From Hypericum androsaemum (Eukaryota > Streptophyta > Magnoliopsida > Malpighiales > Hypericaceae), in the NCBI GenBank assembly GCA_963995505.1, contig OZ023188.1, positions 18,799,912-18,863,911 on the forward strand: a DNA stretch of 64,000 bases, given 5' to 3'. Below are positions 1 through 10,176 of this stretch, in pieces. The translations under genes and the position numbers were made by a program. Within the stretch, counting starts at the first letter, position 1, and each line of letters starts with the position of its first letter. The notes under the pieces were generated by a model. That model worked only from the letters and a program-made list of their open reading frames with translations, was not told the origin of the DNA and ran no database searches.

Positions 1-208
1 CTTTGGTGCTTATGGAACTCGAGAAACCGAATTATTTTTCGTGAATCTCATCGGGTCGGCATTGGCTGAGACTATCTGGAGGTCTCTTCTCTGCGCCTTT
101 TGGGTTTTTGGGGGTTAGCTCCCCGGGTTTTGATTGTAAAGGGTTTCTCTTTTCCTTTTTGTAAATCTTTCTTATTCTAATATAATTTCAACTTATCAAA
201 AAAAAAAT
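1..208 (+). mobile_element. LINE 3' end (ORF2 C-terminus, 3'UTR, poly-A)
   Basis: Frame 1 reads LWCLWNSRNRIIF and stops at about base 69. This tryptophan/RN pattern is typical of the C-terminal end of plant LINE ORF2 (zf-RVT region). A T-rich 3'UTR follows and ends in a run of ten A at 198-207, as expected of target-primed retrotransposition. The rest of the element lies left of the window. Confidence 0.6.
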
Positions 209-3057
209 CTCGGGATAAGGGAATGGATCAATACGCATTCTAGTTACGTAATTGACTCCTAGTTGTGGTCTGTTTGTAGTGCAAAGCATTGTTCAACCTT
301 TGAGGACCAAATCCAATTTGAAGTTAACGTGCAATACGTAGATTGTAATAGTCAACAGCATCATCGACCTCATTAACAACTGTAATCATCTGCGCAACTA
401 ATCGTTCGACAGCAAGGAGTGTGTTGTCATCTGTTTATCTTGTCTGCCGAAAGATTTTTCAGAATCCTAGTTCATCTGCCCAATGAGGGTACACGTGGCG
501 CCACATCATCAGAGAAATCTGATGTGGCTGGGTAACGTGGCCGGTCAGGATTCAGGCAAAATGGGTAGGGTTCGGGCAGCTGCCCGGACCTCTAATTGAT
601 TTTAATTGGAATAAGTTTGACTCAATTGATACGTTTTAAACCACAGAGTACTGACTTGATTTTTTGCGATACCACAGGGTACTTAAGTGGACTTTTTCCA
701 AACAATAAACAGTAAATTGAGGTCCTAAAATTATGAATTCAACCAAAAAAAGGCCCTACATCATCTCCGTAAAGCTATGAGTTTGACTTTCCGGTATGCC
801 ACCTCATCCACCGCATCATCATGATATTGACAGTTCCTTTGTTTAGTTCACTGGTAAGATCTAATAATAATTATATCGCTATTAGATGTAATATATATAT
901 ATATATATAATAAAGAGATTAAAAAATACACGTCAACTATATAAGCTGTCCCGTTCGCTTTAATTTTGGTTAACCTCTTGCTGATATAAGCTGCTATAAT
1001 CAATGACCAACATGCTAAGCTGATATAAGTAAATACCAACTTGCTAATTGAATCTTTCAATTTGACTTTTATGTTTGGAGTAGGTGGTATGCCTCTATCA
1101 AGGGTGACACAACAGGGGGAGGGGGGTTTGTGTTGGAGAACAAGAAAATCTCATCAATTTCTAACAAAAACTAAACGTTAGTTTCAACTTTGGTTAATTG
1201 CTTGGGCGTCATAGACTGTATGGTACAAGATTTTTCTTTTCTGAAAACTAATAGTTGGTTCTTGCTTATGATTGACTTTAGCTTTATCCAACCATGTCTT
1301 AGTGAAACGTCCAATCTACCAGAAGAAACCTTCTTTCCCGCCGAAGAATTGGTGTTGCCCAGACTCTCGAGCCAAGGGGAAAGTAGTTCAGCTGAAAGCT
1401 ACCTGGCGTCTCACGTCATGGAAGATTAAGCAGGAGGGTTATCTGGTTAATAAACCAGCAGATTGCAGGTTGACTTCCAAAGCTGCGTCTTCCTACGATT
1501 CTAATATGGTACTAGGGTGGGTTGATCTGTTATTACATGCGTGACCTCGAGTCATAGAATGTTGGCGTAATCAAAGTCCACGCAAAATTCGGCACAATGT
1601 GGCTCGTAGTATAAGTGCTAAAAATGCAGCAATCTATTGATAAGAGATTTTGAGCTAAATATAAAAAATCTTTTAACACTTTCATACTCCGGAAAATAGA
1701 GATTCTAATAGACATCAAGTTCCCTTCTATTTACATGTGAAAGGGAGATGTTGGGTGGGAGTCGATAAATGGGTGGTGGCCGGAAGAGGAGGCTAGGACT
1801 AAAAGTAAACCGGGGTGAGTTGTGTTGGAAAAATTGTGATTGTTTATTATTATTATAATGCAATAATTGGGTAGAATACATCCATAAACTATAAGCTTAC
1901 AAGAAACATAATTGGTTGTATCGTAATAATAGAGGATACTTATTATAAGTGAGATTTTTGTGCTTACATTATGTGATATGTACATCTTATTATCAATGAC
2001 AAAATTCTACCGTTTCAAAAAGATGTGTTTGAACCAATTGTAGTTTTCCACGTGATCGTACTAGTTAATTTTTTTGGATTGAATTTTAGATGTGGCCTCA
2101 ATGTAATGTCTCAATCTCATCGATCAGATGGACCTCTGACCGACTTTGGAACTATTGGGAGTGTAGAAGACTCTATGAATTGTGTTGTGTTTGGAACGAA
2201 AGAAGAAGACTTTTTTTATAGGCTAGTAAATGAGGCAGCATACACTATCAATAAATGGAGTAATAACAATCAATATATGGAATAATGACGAATGACGATC
2301 AATAACTTACTCATCAAGCTTGATAGTAAAAATCACATGTTCAATAAGGCTCTTACTAAATTTTGAATTTCATAAATAAAATTTGACAGTAAAAAGAATA
2401 TTCTGGAATAGAATTGTGACCACATTTTCCAGTTTCCTAAGCCCATAAGTTTTGGGGTTCCAATTAAACAAATCAACATACACGAAAACACCTCACCTTC
2501 TCCTTCAAGAGCTTCCCAGCTCCGACGGCAGCCTTTTCACTTCCAATATTCCTTCAACTTGCCGTAGGAATTTATTAGATGTACCAATGGGAGCAATTAC
2601 ATTAGTACACATATGTTGAATAATTAAATATATCCTAATATTTATATATATATGGTCAAGGCTTTAACACTTATTCCATTCGGTGCCTACGTTTCTTCCT
2701 CTCTTTAAAATCAGTTTTGCTAGAATCAGGAAAATTTTGGGAAAATTATGCAACTGGCCCATTGGACCCAAAAGAAACAGGCCCATCGAAGACGAGATGG
2801 TGCGTCAACCCGTAAATTCAAGGACTCGCATTAAAAAGAGATTCCGAAGGTCACAAGAAAAATTGTATGTAACTGGTAATAGACTAGTATAAGGAAGAAG
2901 AAATTAAAATCAGACAAATTTTGTTTAGCACTCGATACGATCATCCAGCTACTTGTATATATAATATATAACCAAATGACACTACTAACCCAAATGTGCT
3001 TTACAAGAACAAAAACAAATATGGTTAATAACCCAGATGGGCAACTACCATCAAATT
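209..3057. other. Intergenic DNA, no gene recognised
   Basis: AT-rich sequence with short AT repeats (about 889-910 and 2641-2653). The short open frames here have no recognisable domain, splice pattern or codon bias, so none is called. About 2600-3050 is the downstream side of the NLR locus. Confidence 0.6.
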
Positions 3058-3282
3058 CATAGTTTCCAACCATCACCTATGGTAGGTTAGCGTAAACGAG
3101 TTGAGCTAAACCAAAGGCCCCTAAAGTGTAGTGGCTAACATGATGTTTGTCATCACGCAACGTTAACGACAGAGCGAATCGCCAGCCATGGTAGATAAAA
3201 GAAGACCCCAGCCAAGGACAACTTAAGAGGCGTCCAGCTTGGACTTGGCAATTTCATTTCAGTCCTCACCTTTTCAACATTT
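3058..3282. repeat. Locus duplication, copy A (NLR 3' flank)
   Basis: This block matches 7345-7580 in the same orientation with small indels. Shared stretches include the start (catagtttccaacc), a central segment reading gataaaagaagacccc, and a right end that on the minus strand encodes a piece of a DUF1640-like last exon (KVRTEM, then out of frame). It lies just downstream of the NLR stop, so the NLR and a DUF1640 fragment were already neighbours when the block was copied. Confidence 0.75.
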
Positions 3283-3346
3283 TACTTATTCTGTTAGCAA
3301 CTAATATACAAATATGGACATTGACCTACTACTACTCGTAGGTATC

Positions 3347-6121
3347 TCAGGACTTAAAATCATAGGAAAGGCCGTTTTTAATGTAGGAAGTGGACGGTTC
3401 TGCAATTATCGATCTTTTCATGTCTCGCAGAGACGCAACTAATTCCTGAGGCACGTCAAAAACCTCCAACTCCGTGAGGTTGGCTAAGTGCTCAATGCCT
3501 AGTGGCAACTTGTGCAAGGAATTGCAGCTATGGACGACTAGCTTCTCTAGACAAGCTACTGCTCCTTCCTCCAGGACTATGTTATTGAGCCTCTCCAATC
3601 TGATTAGACCCAAAAACTTGAGCTTCTTGAACCCGTTCGTCTTGAAGCGGAGTACCTCCCCGTCATAGGCCTGCACAAATTGAAGGTGGACAAGATTGGG
3701 AAGATCCTGAAGAGGTGCAAGGAGATCATCATCATCGGTCACACTTAACCTGCTCCATTTCAGCAACAACTTCCTTAAACTATGTAGCGAGGATATCCAA
3801 TCAGGAACCATCTCTAGCCGTCCTGTCAAGTACAGCCGTTGTAGAAGTCGAGGTGGAGAAGACAAGTGGACCATGCTTATGATCTCGTCCTCCGAAGCTG
3901 CCGTCACAGATAGGGACTGAAGGTTCATCAAATTGCTAATGGAAGAACACAAAACATTCCCATCAGCGCTCCTTAGCTTAACAATGCCAAGCCTCCTCAG
4001 CTGACTCAACTTGCCAATCTCTACCAGAAGTTCCTCGCCTTGGTCTGCCTCTAAGAAGCAAAGCTTCTGGATAGATTCCAGCTTACCTATTTGCATAGGC
4101 GGCTTGAACCCGTACTTGGTGTGTGTCCGATGATCCGTGTTATGCACATAACGATACACAAGGAGGTGCCGGAGCTTCTGGAGCCTCAGGATCCTGACTG
4201 GTAACTTGGTGACTAATGTGTGCTTCATATCCAAGGTTTCTAAGTTCTGAAGCTTGTCAATTGAATTTGGTATTGAGTCCACCTTACTATTCCTTAAACT
4301 GAGGTACTTCAGTAGGAAGAGATTGAGTACATGTCTTGGAAACTCTGTCAACGGAGCGCCTTCCAAATGCAAGACATTGAGAAACCTTAAGCGTTGAAGT
4401 GGCAGTTTGAGTGTTGGAGAATCTGTAGAATGGTCCAACCCCCAGAACACGAGCAGGGAACGGAGCCGAGAATGAGACCCGATTTGTCTCTGCTGAATGC
4501 CTTCTCTTGCATCGTGTATCGACAGACGGCGAACCTTTTCGGGCCGCATCTTGACCTGATCCTTGACAATTGCTGCAAAGACCTGATCTTTTGCCTTGGC
4601 AATCATGATTTCGCGAAGGATGTCGTGGATGTGACAGGTTTTGACGCTTCCATCGTCGGTCATCTCAACCACTTTCACCAGGCTTCTGTTGATAAGTTCA
4701 TTCAAGTAGGAGGCAGCGACTTCCTCCAGGGTCATCCCTTCCCTCTCCTTCACGAACCGTTCAGCCACCCACAACCGGATAATCCTCATCTGTTCAATGG
4801 TATTCCCAAGAGGGAAGATGCTCAGGTAGAGCAGACAAGACTTGAGGTAGTAAGGTAAGTCATTGTAGCTAAGAGACAATATATTCTTCAAACTCTCCAA
4901 CCTGTCATTGTCCTCCAGTTCATCACCAAGGCTATTATCAACCATCTCCCACTCGTCCAGCCGGCCGATGTCTTTGCTTGACAAGACACCAGTGATCGCC
5001 TCAATTGCGAGCGGAAGCCCCTCACACCTGCGGAGCAACTTTGCAGTAATTTTCTGCAGGTTTGATGGGCAAGGGCCGTTCTTGAACAACTTCCTCTCGA
5101 ATAACGTCTGCGAATCTTCAGCTGACAAGGGCGTTAGTTTATAGATATTTTCTAACACTCCCTGGCCAGAATGGAAAGTGATCGTCTCTTTCCGTGTGGT
5201 GAGCAACACCCGGCTTCTCGAGTTGTTGTTTGGGAGGACTTCCTTGAACGCTTCCCAGATATTGATGTCCCATACGTCATCCAGCACGATCAAGTACCTC
5301 CTTTGGTTTAGCAGATCGCCGATCTCTCTCCTTAGCCTTCTGTTGTCCATGTTGTCCAACCCCTGAGGTTCTGCCCTCTTTAGCACTTCACAGAGCTGCT
5401 GAATCAGGTTCTTGAGCAAGTCCTCGATCTTGTAAGACTGGGACACGGTTATCCAAGCCCGGAACTTGAACTGATTCTTAACATCGGTGTCTTCGTAGAC
5501 CATCATCGCCAATGTTGATTTCCCCAAGCCTCCCATGCCTACCACCGAAACCACGTATCGCTCGGTCCCACCACCAAGGAGCAGTGCTGTCATGTTGGCT
5601 TTGTGGTCATCTATGCCAACAAGGTCAGCGTCAAGCGGAACCGCAACTTGCCAGTTCGCGGGTCGAGCATTGGTTGAGGTTGAGCCAAGCCTCATCAGCT
5701 CGGTGTTCTGCTCGGAGTACCTCCGTTGCTGCTCCCCAAGACTCTGAACTCTGTCCCTGATGCTCCGAAATCGGGATGCTATCCGATGCCGAGGACCAAG
5801 AGTCTTAACAGCAAAAGCAAGTTTAGTAAGAGCCGCGAATATTCCATCGCCATGGCGAGGAGGATCGCGAACTAGACTTAGCTCGAAATAGTCAAGAGCG
5901 TCTTCCATCTCGTAAGCAACTCCCCTGGCCTTTTTGACCATGACTTTGAGCATTGGATCACAGTGTTCTACTGCATCTGCAACCCTCAGGAAGGCCTCCA
6001 TGTACTCCAGCTCGTCCTTGATGAGCTCCGCGTCTTGGCGGACTCCTCTGAGCAGCTCTTTCTCTCCTCGGAGATGCTCCGAGAGCTTCGTCAGCAGAAA
6101 ATTAACAGGCCCTTCTGCCAT
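3347..6121 (-). CDS. CC-NB-LRR disease resistance protein, RPM1-like
   Basis: Intracellular immune receptor that senses pathogen effectors and works as an ATP/ADP switch at membranes. One exon encodes 924 residues from the Met at 6121, which begins MAEGPVNFLLTKL as RPM1-like proteins do; an upstream in-frame Met at 6214 would add 31 unlikely residues. Visible in order: an Rx-type coiled coil (about 1-130, with EMEDALDYF), P-loop GMGGLGKST (195-203), kinase-2 LIVLDDVW (277-284), RNBS-B TTR (308-310), GLPLA (368-372), an MHD-type motif reading IHD (498-500), then leucine-rich repeats from about 560 to the end. Length is normal for RPM1-like receptors. All switch motifs are present, so it looks functional. 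Fragments of a related gene lie at 7022-7240 on the other strand. The effector it recognises cannot be told from sequence. Confidence 0.95.
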   Translation of the reverse strand: MAEGPVNFLLTKLSEHLRGEKELLRGVRQDAELIKDELEYMEAFLRVADAVEHCDPMLKVMVKKARGVAYEMEDALDYFELSLVRDPPRHGDGIFAALTKLAFAVKTLGPRHRIASRFRSIRDRVQSLGEQQRRYSEQNTELMRLGSTSTNARPANWQVAVPLDADLVGIDDHKANMTALLLGGGTERYVVSVVGMGGLGKSTLAMMVYEDTDVKNQFKFRAWITVSQSYKIEDLLKNLIQQLCEVLKRAEPQGLDNMDNRRLRREIGDLLNQRRYLIVLDDVWDINIWEAFKEVLPNNNSRSRVLLTTRKETITFHSGQGVLENIYKLTPLSAEDSQTLFERKLFKNGPCPSNLQKITAKLLRRCEGLPLAIEAITGVLSSKDIGRLDEWEMVDNSLGDELEDNDRLESLKNILSLSYNDLPYYLKSCLLYLSIFPLGNTIEQMRIIRLWVAERFVKEREGMTLEEVAASYLNELINRSLVKVVEMTDDGSVKTCHIHDILREIMIAKAKDQVFAAIVKDQVKMRPEKVRRLSIHDAREGIQQRQIGSHSRLRSLLVFWGLDHSTDSPTLKLPLQRLRFLNVLHLEGAPLTEFPRHVLNLFLLKYLSLRNSKVDSIPNSIDKLQNLETLDMKHTLVTKLPVRILRLQKLRHLLVYRYVHNTDHRTHTKYGFKPPMQIGKLESIQKLCFLEADQGEELLVEIGKLSQLRRLGIVKLRSADGNVLCSSISNLMNLQSLSVTAASEDEIISMVHLSSPPRLLQRLYLTGRLEMVPDWISSLHSLRKLLLKWSRLSVTDDDDLLAPLQDLPNLVHLQFVQAYDGEVLRFKTNGFKKLKFLGLIRLERLNNIVLEEGAVACLEKLVVHSCNSLHKLPLGIEHLANLTELEVFDVPQELVASLRDMKRSIIAEPSTSYIKNGLSYDFKS

Positions 6122-7021
6122 TTGCAAGTGTCCAGACTGGTTCTTCTTCTTTGGTTTCAAGAAAACATTTGCGAGGCAAAAGCAGAGAGGTGATCTTTTG
6201 AGGAAAGAGACCAATTTGTCTCAGCTGTAATGGTCTGAGTTGCCAGATACGACCACTGACTCATAGCTGCTGGTCAACCGTAACAGGGTCAAGTCCGCGG
6301 GGTTCCAATACAAAAGAGTCATGAGGTTCGAATACAAAACATTTTTAAGAAAATTAAAATCTTTTATGATGAATTTGTATTTATTACAAATGCTGCGAAA
6401 TTTCCTTGATGACAAGTGACAATTTACCAAGTGATAAAAGAATAATTAGTTCGATATTCGAATGCATATTGAACTAATTAATTTACGTTTGTATTGAGCA
6501 AACTTTTTTATATCAAGTTTTAATGTATTACGAGGCTTGAATTTGAGGTTTTTGATTATGCCATAATAACTCCTTGATCTATGTACTCAGTGATAAACAA
6601 ACAAATTATGTGAGGTTTTGCTACCAAGTTAAAATAAAAACACTGACATGTAGTGATGACCTTCTCTTTGGTGGTTGGAGATGGATGAAGAGTCCCTGAG
6701 ACGACTTCTCCTTGGCGGTTCCATGGTCAACAATACCTAATCAATATACGGATTTTATGTTAGACACAGTCACATAAACAATTGAGGTTGACCAAGTATC
6801 CCCTATAGTCTAATTTAAATAAACAAGCTTTCAGATCAACGCCGTCGGAAAATCTTTAGATAAACAAAAAAAAGGTAGTTTAATTTTAAAATTACAATTA
6901 AAATTAGTACATTCCTCGGGCTTCTGGGAATTAAAGTACGCCTCCATTTGGAAATTAGAAGTCACTGTAACGGATATTGCTACACAGATCATCTATTTAT
7001 TTTCCCACAGGAGGCCAAGGG
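6122..7021. other. Upstream region of the NLR
   Basis: AT-rich DNA. W-box cores (TTGAC/GTCAA) occur, for example near 6270 and 6788, which would suit WRKY control of an immune gene, but such short motifs are common by chance. No coding signal is seen. Confidence 0.4.
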
Positions 7022-7240
7022 GAGAGAGAGACCGGCGATCTGCTAAACCAGAGGAGGTACTCGATCGTGCTGGATGTCTAATGGGACACCAATGTCAGGG
7101 ATGAGTTTATAGAAGTGCTGCCAAACGACAGCTTGAGAAGCCGGGTGTCGTTCACTAGGCGAAAAAAGAAGCGGTCGTTTGAACATCTATGTACTACCTC
7201 CCCTGTCGGCTGAAGATTCACAGAAGTTGTTCAACACAGA
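7022..7240 (+). pseudogene. NLR fragment (NB-ARC kinase-2 to RNBS-C)
   Basis: Plus-strand reading gives GDLLNQRRYSIVLDV, then an in-frame stop in place of kinase-2 residues, then WDTNVRDEFIEVLPND and SRVSFTRR; after a frameshift it reads NIYVLPPLSAEDSQKLF. These match residues about 268-341 of the NLR at 3347-6121 closely (for example LLNQRRYLIVL and LSAEDSQTLF). The rest of the receptor is missing. It is a dead fragment, on the opposite strand to the intact gene. Confidence 0.85.
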
Positions 7241-7344
7241 ATAGTCTCCATCCTAAAAATATATAGTGGAAATGGATAAGCTGTGCAGTTTCGTCAAAGT
7301 ATATAGGAGGCCACAGCTAAAACGTGCAGCATGCACATCAAAGT

Positions 7345-7580
7345 CATAGTTTCCAACCATCACCTATGTTAGGTTAGCGTAAATCGCCAGGTAAATCACC
7401 TATGATGTTGTCATCATGCGACGTTCACAACAGATCAAATCGCCAGGGAAGAGATGCGTCGATCTAAACTATATCGCACTGACAAACATAACAGCCATGG
7501 AAGATAAAAGAAGACCCCCAGCCAAGAACATATAGGCTTACAGCTTGGTCTTGGCAATTTCAGTCCTCAACTTTTCATAA
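7345..7580. repeat. Locus duplication, copy B
   Basis: Direct-orientation partner of 3058-3282. It overlaps the last exon of the DUF1640 remnant. Copy B has an extra stretch of about 50 bp near its middle (around 7435-7490) that is absent from copy A. Confidence 0.75.
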
Positions 7581-8032
7581 CCATGTTCGAGCTTTGAAAC
7601 ACTTGTTGTGATCGTCTCCAATTTCAGCTTATACAAATCATCCTGGAACATGCTGAAACAAAAAAAAAAAGAAAACGAAATCAATACCGATCGACACTCC
7701 AAACCAAGAAACCTTCCACCTCTTTAAGTACCTTGCTTGTTCTTGGAGCTGCAAGTCAATGTTGGCATGCAACTTCTTCTTTAGTTGCTCCTGCAATAAA
7801 ATCACGAACGAATATAAATGAACACCGAAAGAAACAGCACTCGTTCTGGCCTCTCTTTTTTTCTTTTCTATGCTCTTTATTGCTGCTCCATAAAAATCAT
7901 TACCTCTGTTTGTTTCAGAGTTTCCGCGATTGCGAACACAATCACCTCCGCTTGTGAAGACTCGAAACCTGCTTTCTCAAGCTACTTGACCGCGTAGTGG
8001 TCAATAATCGGGTTCGAGGATAGAGATGACAT
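7538..8032 (-). pseudogene. DUF1640 (MCUR1/FMP32-like) mitochondrial coiled-coil gene, truncated and broken
   Basis: Three consecutive exons on the minus strand join with correct phases and consensus splice sites: 7904-8032, 7732-7790 and 7538-7652. The product reads DHYAVK, stop, LEKAGFESSQAEVIVFA, ETLKQTEEQLKKKLHAN, then QASMFQDDLYKLKLE and KLEHGYEKLRTEIAKTKL before TAA at 7538-7540. The KLEKAGF-SSQAE segment and the following coiled coil resemble plant DUF1640 proteins, relatives of mitochondrial calcium uniporter regulator 1. An in-frame TAG splits exon 1 and the C-terminal membrane segment is missing, so this is a fragment. I assigned the family from memory of its motif. Confidence 0.55.
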
Positions 8033-8920
8033 GCACCTATACCGGGAGCCATCTGACAAAGAGAAGAGGTTGAGGAGCACAATCTTTCCAAGATATGAAA
8101 CCAAAACCAAAACCAAAATCAAAACCAATGGGGGCCAAGCAGCCCCTGTTTGGTTCAACAACAAAACAAAAAAACTAACACCGGGAAGAGAGAAGAAGGG
8201 TCAACGGAAACAACAAAGAAATACTCAAGAAATTAACAGATTGAAGAGCCATAAAACCCTAACCCTAACATTGATAACAGGGGGTCGGAAACTAACAGCG
8301 TAAACAACAAAGAAATATCCGAGTGGCCCTGACATATTTTGCGTTATTGGAGAAAATTCTTAGATGTAAAATCAACTTATTATTGTAATAATTTAAATTG
8401 GATACAAAGTCATGTTGGGAAAATTTTTGTTATCTTAACTTAAATTTAAAAGGTGTGGATTAAGTACGGAGAGAGAGATAGAGGGTTCTTATATCCTACA
8501 TGATTTATTTTGGTCCATTGATCTTGATAATTAGACGCGCATTGTAATTGTTTAGGGGTATTTTTGTCTTTTGGTTCCCTCTCTTCTCCTTTTTTTTCCC
8601 TCTTCTTTCTCTTTCTGGTTCACTCCCCTTTTTTCTTTCTCTTTCCTCTCTACTTCCCTTCCCTGGAGCACTTTCTTTCCTCTCCCTCACTATCTCTTTT
8701 TCCCAAACCTAAAATAAAATCGACGCCAACGAGGAACGACGCCGGCAAGAAAGATGTTTCCTTCTCTCTCCTTTTTCCTTCCTTCCCATTTCCCTTCTTC
8801 TCCCCCCCTCTCTCTCTCTCTCTCTCTCATTGAAATAGTTTTTTCAAGTGTGTAAAGTTGGATTTAGTGGATAGTTAAATCGTTTGTTTCTTGTGTGTTC
8901 GTGATGTATGTCCAATGTGA
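8033..8920. other. Non-coding, low-complexity DNA
   Basis: Contains a telobox-like tract of two adjacent ccctaa units near 8255-8269, a long C/T-rich tract (about 8570-8830) ending in a CT microsatellite, and no convincing coding frame. The C/T tract could be an old promoter or 5'UTR, but no gene follows it. Confidence 0.5.
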
Positions 8921-9315
8921 TATGCCCGGCAATGACCAAATGGCATGTCCGGTTACGTTCAAATGGCAGGCTATGTTATGTTCAAACGGCAGACCCAATT
9001 ATTGTAAAATGGCATGCTCAGTTATGACCAAATGTCAGACCATGTTACGATCAAATGGCATGCCCGGTTACAATCAAATGGCGGAGCCGGATACGATAAA
9101 ATGACATGTCCGGTAACAATAAAAATGCATGCTCAGTAATGGCCAAATGGCAGACCATGTACGATAAAACGGCATGCTCGGTTGCAATTAAATGGCATGT
9201 TCGGTTCTGATGAAATGGCAGAGCAGAGTATGATAAAATGGTACGTCCAGTTACAATAAAAAGGCATACTCGTTAATGACCAAATGGCAGGTCGGTTACG
9301 AAAAAATAGCATGGA
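8921..9315. repeat. Minisatellite, about 26-bp degenerate unit
   Basis: Roughly fifteen copies of a unit resembling aaatggcatgcccggttacg plus a short linker, alternating with a variant reading aaatggcagaccatg. Copies differ at many sites and some lack a few bases, so the array is old. The partial open frame across it is a by-product of the repeat. Confidence 0.85.
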
Positions 9316-10176
9316 GTTAATATTAATAAAATTTATAATTAATTAAATAATATAAATTGAAAGTGGATGCTTCAGGTATGCGCTCCCACACACATCAGCC
9401 CCCACCATCACCCGTGTCAGTCCTTTGACGCGTTACCTTTTTTTTTTGGACTATTTTATCACTATTCCATTGGTACAGGATTGGACTTTCTGTACCCAAT
9501 CCATGCTCAAATTTAAATTAGTCAGTATAATAGATATATTCGAAAAACGAGTTATATAATTCCCTCTTAGCAACTTGCGCATCTGCCGACCTACACAAAT
9601 GTTCATTTTTAACGACCTATAATTACTTTCCAAAATAAAAAGAGAAACTCTAAGGTAACATAATAGTAATACAAACCGTAAAAAATTTCAATTTACTTAA
9701 AATACTTAATATTTAAGTATTATGTAAAAAATATTATTGAGATAAAATTTTTTCATTATATTGAAAAAACGCTCCAAGAGTAACGGGACCCCTCCTCCAC
9801 GTAGATTCTCTCTCAGCAGCCCCTTTTCATCTGTCTGGTTCAGGCAAGATCTTACTTCACATTCCACCAAAAAAAAAATGTTACTTCACATTCTAAAAAA
9901 AGATCTTACTTCATAAATCACCCCAACTTCTCCCTCTCTATCCCAAAAGACGAAAAGATAAAATCCAAAACGGAGAGAAGTTTTCCTAAAACAGACAAAA
10001 CCCATTAGGCCAAGAAAAGCCAACCCCTCCCCCGACAAGCCACCTTATCAGCTTCCTCACAATCTCTTAATTAATCCACAAGTTGTAGAGAGAGAAAGTG
10101 AGTTGAGAGAGAGAGAGAGACCCTCTTTTGTTTATTAGACCCAGTGGACGGTTGTTATTTGAATTTGGAGTTAGAT
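9316..10176. other. Intergenic and upstream region of the small gene at 10177
   Basis: AT-rich. A short sequence containing gatcttacttcacattc is repeated imperfectly about three times at 9848-9920. A GA microsatellite at about 10088-10120 lies in the likely 5'UTR of the next gene. No other gene is seen. Confidence 0.5.

Noticed and set aside
2025..2285. 86-codon plus-strand frame
   Set aside because: No recognisable motif, AT-rich surroundings and no promoter or splice support.
4394..4858. 154-codon plus-strand frame
   Set aside because: It is antisense to the LRR/NB region of the intact NLR, with no motif of its own.
8254..8269. Interstitial telomere relic (repeated ccctaa)
   Set aside because: Only about two units; a telobox or chance occurrence is more likely than a chromosome-end relic.
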